Assembly (NCBI RefSeq): GCF_000739655.1
Contig: NZ_BATR01000088.1
Location: 1-46,195, forward strand
DNA length: 46,195 bases
Source of the DNA: Verrucomicrobium sp. BvORR106
GTDB lineage: Bacteria > Verrucomicrobiota > Verrucomicrobiia > Verrucomicrobiales > Verrucomicrobiaceae
Reading direction: 5' to 3'
In this document: positions 25,609 through 33,147 of the stretch, one piece after another
How the letters are laid out: every line of letters starts with the position of its first letter
How positions within the stretch are numbered: position 1 is the first letter of the stretch
The notes under the pieces: generated by a model
Databases searched by the model: none
What the model was told of the DNA's origin: nothing
What the model saw: the letters and a program-made list of their open reading frames with translations, nothing else
Made by a program: the position numbers and the translations under genes

Positions 25609-27921
25609 ATGGCAAAATCCCAACGTCATCCTGTGGTCCTCTGGCAGACCGGCGAGCGCGCCTGGAGCGGCCGTCTTCTCAATGACACGGCCACCGACGG
25701 CACGGCCAGCGGCGTCTCGACGTCGGATGTGCTGCGCCAGCTCAAGGAGTACCTCATCGCGGTGGACCGGGACGATCTGCTTTGGCTGATCGCGCCAGAT
25801 TTCCTTGAACCCGCCCTCCGCACGGTCAAGGTCGCGGCCGTGCCGGAGTACGAGTACCTCGTGGCCGGGAATGAGCAGCGGAAGCGCACGCTCCCCTGCC
25901 AGGAGCCGGTGCAACTGCGCCTGCCCTGTGTGGTGGGCCGGCGGGAGAGCGGTCTGGTCTGCGCCCTGCTGCCCACGCTGGATGTGCAGTTCGAGCTGCC
26001 CGGAGGAGACCGGATCGAGGAAATGGCGCTGCACTACGCCAGGCAGGCGCTGAAGGGACAGAACCCCGCCGATCTGCTGCGCTACCTGCCGCCCATGGAC
26101 TGTCGGCTGGAGGAGATCGTGTACTCTCCGTGGCAGAAGAAGGACAGCGTCCGCGTGGAGCCTCCGGAGCACCTCGGCAAGGTGGCCGAGCACGTGGGCT
26201 CGCCCGCGATCCGGCGTCACGTGCGCACCTGGGAGCGGGAGACGGATGTCGCCCGTGTCCAGGCAAGGCTGGACCTGAGCAAGGGCAGCACCCTGCTGGT
26301 AGGTGGCCCCGGCAGCGGCAAGACGGCGGTGCTGGTGGATGCCGCGCGGAAGGTGGAGCGTGAACTCGGCCTGGGCCCGGGCGAAGCCCGCTCCCAACGT
26401 TTTTGGATCTCCAGCGGGTCGCGCCTCATCGCCGGGCAGCGCTGGCTGGGCCAGTGGCAGGAGCAGTTGGAGAAGGTGATCGCGGAGCTGCGTGCTCTGG
26501 ACGGCGTGCTCTGTCTGGAGAGCCTCCAGGAGCTGTTGCGCCTGGGCGGCTCCAGCCCGGGCAGCAGCCTGGCGGCTTTCCTCGTACCGTATTTGCAAAC
26601 CGGCGAGCTGCGCGTGGTGGTGGAGGCCACCCCGGAGGAGGTGGAATCCTGCGAGCGCGAGCTGCCCGCCTTTCTGGATGCCCTGGGCGTCGTGCGTCTG
26701 GAGCCGCTCGACGAGGCGCAGCAGGCCCGCATTCTCGACCAGGCCGCCCGCTCGTTCTCCGACCAGACGCAGCTCGACTTCACCGCCGATGCCGCGCGCG
26801 AGGCCGGACGGCTCTGTCGACGGTTCCAGCCCTATGCCGGATTTCCCGGAACCCCGCTCGGCTTCATGCACGAGGCGCTGAACCGGGCCCGCGAGGCCGG
26901 GGCACCCGCCGTGGATCTCACCCACATGCGCGGGCTCTTCGCCACCACCACCGGTCTGCCGGACTGGCTGTTGGATGAGAAAGCGTCTCTGGATGCCGCA
27001 GCTCTGGCGCAGTGGTTCCACGAGCGCGTCGTGGCCCAGCCCCGTGCCGTGCAGTCGGTCTGCCGCCCCCTGACCAAGTTCAAGGCTGGTCTCAACGATC
27101 CCCAGCGACCACTGGCCGTGCTGCTGTTCACCGGACCCACCGGCACCGGCAAGACCCAGCTCGCCAAGACGCTGGGGGATTACCTCTATCCCAACCGCAA
27201 GGCCGCCGACCGCATGGTGCGCCTGGACATGAGCGAGTACGCGGGCTACGACGCCGCGCGCCGCCTGCTGGGTGAAGCCGGAGGGGAGCCGTCTGATTTC
27301 ATCAAACGCATGCGGCAGAATCCCTTCACCGTGCTGCTGCTGGATGAGGTGGAAAAGGCCTCCCCTGAGGTCTTCGACACCCTCATGAACGTCTTCGACG
27401 AAGGCCGTCTCACCGACACCCTCGGCCGCACCACCTGGTTCCGCAGCACCGTCATCATTATGACATCGAACCTCGGTGCCCGGAAAGGCGGCTCTCTCGG
27501 CTTCACCCCGGGCGATGCCGGAGCCTCCGCCCGCGTCGATCCCGCTGCTGCCGCCCAGTTCTTCCGCCCCGAGTTTTTCAACCGCCTGGATGAGGTGGTG
27601 GTGTTTGATCCCCTCGATCGCGACGCCGTCAAAGCCATCGCCCTGCGCGAGGTCGCCAGTCTGGAAGAGCGCGAAGGCCTTCGCGATCGCGGCATCAAGC
27701 TGCAAGTGAGCCCCACCCTCCTGGACAAAGTCTGCGAACAAGGCTTCGACCCCATCTACGGCGCCCGTCCCCTTCAACGCCGCCTGGAAGAACTCATCGT
27801 CACCCCCATCGCCCGCTGGCTCGTCGCCCACCCTGGTGCGAAAGAGGTTGTGCTCTCGGCCGATTGTGACTTGGAGGGCGGGGCCACCCGTGCGTCAGTG
27901 CGTCAAGGTGTTGACTCCTGA
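25609..27921 (+). CDS. double AAA+ ATPase, third paralogue, without C-terminal extension
   Basis: 770 aa, 11 bp after the previous gene. The N-domain (1-200) aligns with gene one around ALLPTLDVQFELPGGDR and LEEIVYSPW. AAA1 has Walker A GGPGSGKT (about 232), WLGQWQEQ at the pore position and a degenerate Walker B GVLCLESLQ, with no Arg finger. AAA2 is complete: GPTGTGKT (about 509), MSEYAGYDAARRL, VLLLDEVEKASPEV, TSNLGARKGG, RPEFFNRLDE and YGARPLQRRLEE. The pore loop is replaced by GEAGGEPSDFI. It ends soon after AAA2, so it may be the core hexamer subunit, with the two larger proteins as elaborated partners (inference). Confidence 0.9.
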   Translation: MAKSQRHPVVLWQTGERAWSGRLLNDTATDGTASGVSTSDVLRQLKEYLIAVDRDDLLWLIAPDFLEPALRTVKVAAVPEYEYLVAGNEQRKRTLPCQEPVQLRLPCVVGRRESGLVCALLPTLDVQFELPGGDRIEEMALHYARQALKGQNPADLLRYLPPMDCRLEEIVYSPWQKKDSVRVEPPEHLGKVAEHVGSPAIRRHVRTWERETDVARVQARLDLSKGSTLLVGGPGSGKTAVLVDAARKVERELGLGPGEARSQRFWISSGSRLIAGQRWLGQWQEQLEKVIAELRALDGVLCLESLQELLRLGGSSPGSSLAAFLVPYLQTGELRVVVEATPEEVESCERELPAFLDALGVVRLEPLDEAQQARILDQAARSFSDQTQLDFTADAAREAGRLCRRFQPYAGFPGTPLGFMHEALNRAREAGAPAVDLTHMRGLFATTTGLPDWLLDEKASLDAAALAQWFHERVVAQPRAVQSVCRPLTKFKAGLNDPQRPLAVLLFTGPTGTGKTQLAKTLGDYLYPNRKAADRMVRLDMSEYAGYDAARRLLGEAGGEPSDFIKRMRQNPFTVLLLDEVEKASPEVFDTLMNVFDEGRLTDTLGRTTWFRSTVIIMTSNLGARKGGSLGFTPGDAGASARVDPAAAAQFFRPEFFNRLDEVVVFDPLDRDAVKAIALREVASLEEREGLRDRGIKLQVSPTLLDKVCEQGFDPIYGARPLQRRLEELIVTPIARWLVAHPGAKEVVLSADCDLEGGATRASVRQGVDS

Positions 27922-28053
27922 ATCGGCATGCGAGCCCGCAGCCGGGTTGGAGTACCGGCTTCAGTCGGCTCAGTAGAAGCTGTTCGTAGTGAGACTCCCC
28001 AACCCTCCGACATCGCAAGCCCCCAGACGCGCCCTACACCCAATCGCCCCCAC

Positions 28054-28130
28054 CACCTGGATGCGAAGCATCTTTGGAGTGCGCGCGGGAACCGCCGCTT
28101 TCGCGCTCCTTGTGATACCCTATAACCCAG
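28054..28130 (+). repeat. dispersed 77-bp repeat, copy 2
   Basis: Near-identical, same-orientation copy of 15712-15788, starting cacctggatgcgaagcat and ending tataacccag. Differences cluster at gcgctccttgtg against gcgcccctggtg. Confidence 0.85.
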
Positions 28131-28470
28131 CCCTTCACAAGAGTCCCTGACTTCCAACTCAGCAGCTCGGGGAGCGCACGCATCCTGCGTGCTGTTTGCG
28201 GCATCTTGCCGCGAACGTCAACCAGCGCATGACATCAGGTCCAATCGACGTGGAGGTGTTGATATAAATGGGCCGATAGAGGATGCTGTCGGCCTTCCCA
28301 CCTGATCATCCTCATTGGAGGTACCCAGGGTCTCCGTCCACTTCGTGGCCTTTGCCCCTGGGCTGGGCTCTGTGGGCCTTTCTGGCCCAAACCCTCTGAG
28401 GGCACTTACTGAGGGCTGAGCCAGAGTCGGTTCCTTGGCGTCTATCCCAAACGCGCGCGATTGGTCCGTT

Positions 28471-28724
28471 CTCCTCACGTCGACAACCACAACCGCCTCT
28501 GCCCCCGTTCCGGCAGAGGGACTCGCTCATCCAGCCGTTGTCATCGCCATAGCCTGTGCGCTGTCGCGAACCTTGATCGCAACCCGCAACTTGCGCCCAG
28601 CAGCTCGCAACTCGATGCCGGAGGCATCACAGCCATTAGCCGGATGGTTGAAGGAGCGTAGCGATTGATACCTCCGGAAATCTCCCCAAGCGCATCCCAT
28701 CCCGGAGGGATGGCAGCAAGGCCC
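28471..28724 (+). repeat. dispersed repeat region, copy 2
   Basis: Block a begins tcctcacgtcgacaaccaca, the right end of the MITE-like element at 16377-16556, and runs through the ggcagaggga motif. Block b (28613-28724) matches 16741-16852 with about three substitutions over 112 bp. The part between the blocks differs from copy 1. Confidence 0.8.
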
Positions 28725-29178
28725 TCTCCTCCATCACGCCACCATCCACCCACACGCCTCAGGTCTTCTGTCTACTATCTGGAAGTCTGGCGTCTTCATC
28801 CCTATACGCTCCCCACCCAACTTCAGATTCATCCCATCAGTGTTCCGTTAGTGTTCATAAGTGGTTCCTCCTTATGAATCTCCACCATCATTGACAACTT
28901 CGCATTTCATGTTATCCATTCCCATCCACGTATGAAACCCCGTGTCCTGAAAATAATTCAGTCAGCCCTGCTTCGGCAAGGGCTCGGGATGACGTGGTCA
29001 TTCTCCTGAGAGAGAATTCGGACACTGTCAGATTTGGTTGCTTACCCCCGGGAGCCCTGCCGCAAGACGCGCCAGGGCCTTTTTGTCTTCAAGACACATC
29101 CACACCGTGCTTTCAGGATCCCGTGAGATGGATCCTGCCGGGGGAGCAGCGCCAACTGTCAGTGAACTCTCCTCAGTT

Positions 29179-31320
29179 ATGAGTGCCCGTTTCAACGATC
29201 AACTTAGTGCCCAAGGCCAAAACCAAACCCGAAGCACCAACGCCACCGCCAACCAGGCCCAGGCGCTGGAGAAGCTGCGCAACATCGGCATTGCCGCGCA
29301 CATCGATGCCGGCAAGACCACGCTGACTGAGCGCATCCTCCTTCACTCCGGCGCGATCCATTCGGCCGGCGAGGTGCATGATGGCAACACGACGACCGAC
29401 TTCTCCGACATCGAACGCGACAAGGGTATCACCATTTCCTCTGCGGCAGTGCCCGTTCACTGGACGCCGCTCGCGGAGGGTGGAGTGACCCCGCTTCATG
29501 CGGGTGAGCGTCATCGTCTCAATGTCATCGACACCCCGGGCCATGTGGACTTCACCGCGGAGGTGGAGCGCTCCCTGCGTGTGCTGGACGGCATGATCGC
29601 CGTCTTCTGCAGCGTGGGTGGCGTGCAACCCCAGAGTGAAACCGTGTGGCGACAGGCCGACCGCTACGGCGTGCCCCGTCTCGCGTTCATCAACAAGATG
29701 GACCGCGCCGGAGCCAGCTTCGAGCGCGTGGTGCAGGAGCTTCGCGAGAAGCTCGGAGCCAACGCCTGGCCCATCGTCCTGCCCGACGGCAGCGAGTCCG
29801 AACTTCGAGGTCAGCTCGATGTGATCCATCAACGTGCCCTTGTCTCGCAACCCGGATCGCCTCCATCTCAATCGGTGGAAGCGCTCACGGAAGCCCAACA
29901 AGAACGCGTGCGGATCGCTCGTGCGAATCTCGTCGAGGCTCTCGCGAGTCTGGATGATGAGGTGGCGGCCTTGTGGCTGGAAGGTCACGAGGTGCCCTCT
30001 CTCGTCCTGCAGCAGGCGGTGCGTCGGCAGACCCTTGCCGGTCGCTTCCTGCCCGTGCTCGGTGGCAGTGCCTATCGTCATGTGGGGGTCACTTCCTTGC
30101 TGAACGCAGTGGTGGACTATCTGCCCTCCCCGGTGGACATGGCCGCGTTGCGTCCGGTGCCTGCAGAGGTGCCGGTGGCGGCGCTGGCTTTCAAGGTCGT
30201 CCGTCATCCCCAGGCAGGCCGCCTCGTGTACGTTCGCGTGTACTCCGGCAGTCTGCACAAGGGCATGGAGCTCTACAATCCCCGTACCCGCAAGACAGAA
30301 CGTCTCGGCCGGTTGCTGCGTTTGTTCGCCGACCGTCGTGATGAACTGGATGCCGTGGGCGCGGGAGACATCTGTGCGGTGGTAGGCCTGCAGAGCGTGG
30401 GCACGGGGGACACCCTTTGCCTGCCCGGTGCCGGTCGCGAGATCCTTCTCGAGCCCCCGCAATTTCCTGAACCGGTGGTCAGCATGGCCATCGAGGCAGC
30501 CCATTCCAACGATCAAACCCGGCTGGCCACCGCGCTGGCCCGACTTAGCGATGAAGATCCTACTTTCCAGGTTCGCACTCATGAAGAAACCGGCCAATGT
30601 CTCATTGCCGGCATGGGTGAGCTGCACCTTGAGATCATCCGGGAGAAACTGTCCCGTGAGCACCACGTGGAAACCCGCGCGGGCGCTCCCGAGATTGCGT
30701 GTCGCGAGACGATCCAGCAGACCGCTGTGGCCGATCATGAGCTCAAAAAGCAAAATGGCGGCTCCGGCATGTATGCCCGCGTCAAACTGGCTGTCCAGCC
30801 GGTGGAGCGCGGTGCTGGGTTGTCGGTGGAAGACGCGGTCTCCGGCGGTACCATCCCGAGCAAGTTCCTCACGGCCGTCCATCGTGGTATCGCCGAGGCC
30901 GCCCGCAACGGCGTCCTCAACGGCAGCCCCGTGGTGGATGTGCAGGTGCGGATCCTGGACGGTGCCGCGCATGTGAAGGACTCCAACGAGCAGGCGTTCC
31001 GCCTCGCTGCCGGGGAGGCCTTCCGCGAAGCCCTGCGTGCCGCCCGGCCCGTGCTCCTCGAACCCGTCATGCGGGTGCAGGTGACCGTGCCGGAACAGCA
31101 TCAAGGCGACATCCTGGGTGACCTCAACCGCCGCCGTGCCCGCATCACGGGCATGGAAGCCGGGACCGATGCCCAGGCCCTGGCCATCGTCACTGCCGAG
31201 GTCCCCCTCGCAGAGATGTTCGGCTACGCCGGTGCCATCCGCAGCCTGTCAAAAGGCCGCGCCTCGTACTCCATGACCCCATCAGGATACGAACCCGCCC
31301 CGGAAGGTGCGGTGAGGTGA
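29179..31320 (+). CDS. fusA: elongation factor G paralogue (EF-G2-like)
   Basis: Ribosomal translocase or recycling GTPase, 713 aa from ATG 29179, close to normal EF-G length. G-domain motifs: G1 AAHIDAGKTT, switch I TTDFSDIERDKGITISSAAV, G3 DTPGHVDFT, G4 NKMDRAG. Domain II has RLVYVRVYSGSLHKG, domain III GMGELHLEII, domain IV GGSGMYARVKL and AAHVKDSNEQAF, and domain V VPLAEMFGYAGAIRSLSKGRASYSM. Canonical EF-G has MDWMEQEQERGITI; the TDF version here is like recycling-type mitochondrial EF-G2. It may therefore be a second EF-G rather than the main translocase, but this is inference. No Shine-Dalgarno is visible. Confidence 0.93.
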   Translation: MSARFNDQLSAQGQNQTRSTNATANQAQALEKLRNIGIAAHIDAGKTTLTERILLHSGAIHSAGEVHDGNTTTDFSDIERDKGITISSAAVPVHWTPLAEGGVTPLHAGERHRLNVIDTPGHVDFTAEVERSLRVLDGMIAVFCSVGGVQPQSETVWRQADRYGVPRLAFINKMDRAGASFERVVQELREKLGANAWPIVLPDGSESELRGQLDVIHQRALVSQPGSPPSQSVEALTEAQQERVRIARANLVEALASLDDEVAALWLEGHEVPSLVLQQAVRRQTLAGRFLPVLGGSAYRHVGVTSLLNAVVDYLPSPVDMAALRPVPAEVPVAALAFKVVRHPQAGRLVYVRVYSGSLHKGMELYNPRTRKTERLGRLLRLFADRRDELDAVGAGDICAVVGLQSVGTGDTLCLPGAGREILLEPPQFPEPVVSMAIEAAHSNDQTRLATALARLSDEDPTFQVRTHEETGQCLIAGMGELHLEIIREKLSREHHVETRAGAPEIACRETIQQTAVADHELKKQNGGSGMYARVKLAVQPVERGAGLSVEDAVSGGTIPSKFLTAVHRGIAEAARNGVLNGSPVVDVQVRILDGAAHVKDSNEQAFRLAAGEAFREALRAARPVLLEPVMRVQVTVPEQHQGDILGDLNRRRARITGMEAGTDAQALAIVTAEVPLAEMFGYAGAIRSLSKGRASYSMTPSGYEPAPEGAVR

Positions 31321-31350
31321 GGTAAGCAGGTAAGTAAATAGGAAATACGA

Positions 31351-31428
31351 GGAACCGCTGACTGACGCTAACGAACGCTCATGGTGAAAACCTGAGGGTT
31401 CGAGGTGTTGGTCAGCGGTTCTTTTTTT
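31351..31428 (+). terminator. probable terminator of the EF-G gene
   Basis: gaaccgctgac (31352-31362) pairs perfectly with gtcagcggttc (31411-31421) and is followed by seven Ts. The loop is long (48 bases), so it is weaker than the other terminators here, but the position 30 bp after the EF-G stop fits. Confidence 0.6.
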
Positions 31429-31836
31429 GTAGCGCAGATTGGCAATCTGCTGTGCCGCCGATTGGCAATCGTCCCGGTTCGCCGAAGCAAAAGCGCTTAT
31501 TCTCACACGAAGGCACAAAGGCACGAAGGACTGAATTGCTCGGATGCTCCTAAAGGAGGCGGGGGGTCCCAGCCCCGCTCAGTCACCGCACCCCTGCGCA
31601 TGCAGAGTCCCTTCCATCCGCACGCGGTTCGAAACTGTTCGTAGTTCAAACTGCAGTTTGCTCATGGCGCACCACCCCTGATCGACTGAGGCAATCTGAA
31701 GTTCGAACTGCAAACAGCCCCCTCCGCACCCTGTCCCGGAGGGACACCGGACTGTAGCCGGTGGTGCCAACCACCGGATATCGAACGCAGAAGCATTTGC
31801 GTCCCGGAGGGACGCCGGACCCCGGCATCGAACACG
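31429..31836. repeat. cluster of three dispersed repeat types between EF-G gene and convergent secreted-protein gene
   Basis: 31429-31550 carries the composite repeat tagcgcagattggcaatctg, then cgccgattggcaatcg and the tcacacgaaggcacaaagg core, copied at 40700-40822 and in parts at 6091-6380 and 35266-35330. 31635-31717 is an 83-bp near-palindrome of the gttcgtagttcaaact family. 31728-31822 contains two gtcccggagggac palindromes around an imperfect hairpin ccggtggtgccaaccaccgg; an inverted relative lies at 40580-40675. No gene is supported. Confidence 0.7.
31635..31717. repeat. 83-bp palindromic repeat, copy 1
   Basis: Starts ctgttcgtagttcaaactgc and ends gttcgaactgcaaacag, forming a long imperfect hairpin. 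Sister copies of the same length are at 38122-38204 and 43877-43958, all in gaps. Confidence 0.8.
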
Positions 31837-33042
31837 TCACTGGGACTTCTCCCACCAGCTCTGGACCGCATGGCGGACGCGATCATATTCACCGGGCGGC
31901 AGTTCCTCAAGATGATCCGGATGATGAAATCGAAAGTTCTGGCCAGCAATCTTTGAGAGGATGATTGCGGCACAGTCCCCCACAGTAAGCATGCGATGGG
32001 AAAACCAGGAGGTGCGGCTGAAGTTGACGGAACGGGTCGGTCGTTTGTCTGCGAGCGCCTCGATGAGCATGGGAACCGCAGGTCTGCCAATCTTTACGAG
32101 ACGATCCGCAGGTGAATCGTTCGGCTTGAGACTTGGCCAATTTTTCCCGATGAAGATGTCACAGGTACCCGGTTGGACGATCTGGTAGCCATTCTGATTC
32201 CTCAACCGGAAGATGTATTCCTGAACCTGGTCTTCTACTGACTTTGTTGCGAGGACATCGTCTTTCACGAAGTCATGGGTTGCATCCTCTGCTATCATTT
32301 CTTTCAAGAGGGTCGCAAGTTTGGCCGCTCTCGGGGCGTGAGGGCTGTTGGGGAACTGGCTTGCCCGCTGAAAGGCGGCGAGTACTTCCTGTCTTGATGG
32401 CAGCGCTGTTCTGCTCGGAACGTATTCGTCAATTCCTCCAGCCAGAAGGAATGCCTGCCACATCGCCAACTCCACAAACTCACGCTCCAGATACTCTCGC
32501 ATGCTTTTGGCTGGCTGGGCGCGGTTGTCACGGATGAGGCCGGCCGCCGCATAGAGGCTCTGAGCCATCACGGCATCGCCTCGACGCCAACAAGCGTGGG
32601 CAAGATAAAAGGCTTCAGACTTCGGAGTTAACTCCGTCCCAAAACGAATTTTAGGCGGCGATTGGGGCGCTGAGGCCAGACTTGAAAGGTAGGAGCGGCA
32701 GAATTGGTCGAAGGGGCACGCGACGAAATTCAGCTCGTCATAGCGAGGTGAAGTGGCCGTTTCCCTCCTTGGCCTCTCTACGGGGCACAGGTAGGCGTCC
32801 AGGATCGTGAGGGTTTCGTCTCTCTGTTGCAGGACAAATGTCAGTCTCGAAGGGGTGGTAACTGCGCCTTCCGCATTGGCTCGGCGGATCTCCGCCCATA
32901 CCGCATTTTTGAGGTCAGGAAATCCCAGGGTGTCAAACCACTCGAAGGACGTTCTGGCCTCTGATGAAAGTGGTGCCGGAGCAGCCATCGCGCAGATGCT
33001 TGCGCCCAGCAGGGACAGCAGAAAGACAAATGGGGATTTCAT
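31837..33042 (-). CDS. secreted HEAT-like paralogue family protein, short form (401 aa)
   Basis: Unrecognised family. It begins with a signal peptide MKSPFVFLLSLLGASICAMA and the family signature LSSEARTSFEWFDTLGFPDLKNAVWAEI. Later conserved parts are FYLAHACWRRGDAVMAQSLY (a TPR-like helix pair), MIAEDATHDFVKDDVLATKSVEDQVQEYIFRLRNQNGYQ, and a HEAT-like helix pair PADRLVKIGRPAVPMLIEAL followed by LTVGDCAAIIL. It stops at WWEKSQ, exactly where the longer paralogues continue into a second region. It corresponds to the N-terminal module alone. Probably periplasmic or exported. First of five minus-strand genes of this cluster by position. Confidence 0.85.
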   Translation of the reverse strand: MKSPFVFLLSLLGASICAMAAPAPLSSEARTSFEWFDTLGFPDLKNAVWAEIRRANAEGAVTTPSRLTFVLQQRDETLTILDAYLCPVERPRRETATSPRYDELNFVACPFDQFCRSYLSSLASAPQSPPKIRFGTELTPKSEAFYLAHACWRRGDAVMAQSLYAAAGLIRDNRAQPAKSMREYLEREFVELAMWQAFLLAGGIDEYVPSRTALPSRQEVLAAFQRASQFPNSPHAPRAAKLATLLKEMIAEDATHDFVKDDVLATKSVEDQVQEYIFRLRNQNGYQIVQPGTCDIFIGKNWPSLKPNDSPADRLVKIGRPAVPMLIEALADKRPTRSVNFSRTSWFSHRMLTVGDCAAIILSKIAGQNFRFHHPDHLEELPPGEYDRVRHAVQSWWEKSQ

Positions 33043-33147
33043 TTTTTCATGAAAGGTAACCAGGAAAATTGATGCTACGCAATCGCACCGTGGAGATCAG
33101 AGGCAGAGTATGGCGGCAACCGAGGTGATCGGTTCCCCCAGTCCCGT

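Larger units (their letters stand above)
27922..29178. repeat. repeat-rich intergenic region between AAA+ operon and EF-G gene
   Basis: I see no gene in this 1.26-kb gap. It contains a half copy of the gttcgtagt palindromic repeat near 27978, copy 2 of the 77-bp repeat (28054-28130), and copy 2 of the longer dispersed repeat (28471-28724, blocks a and b). The stretch 28210-28460 is unique in the window, with one open minus-strand frame (to 28218) that has no recognisable domain. The EF-G promoter should lie in the last 200 bp. Confidence 0.6.

Noticed and set aside
19050-27921. Simple ClpB disaggregase or type VI secretion ClpV identity for the three AAA+ genes
   Set aside because: No Clp N-domain, no coiled middle domain, no GYVG pore loop, degenerate AAA1, and no secretion genes nearby.
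28210-28490. 90-residue minus-strand frame in the gap before the EF-G gene
   Set aside because: No recognised domain or ribosome-binding site; its 5' part runs into dispersed repeat DNA.
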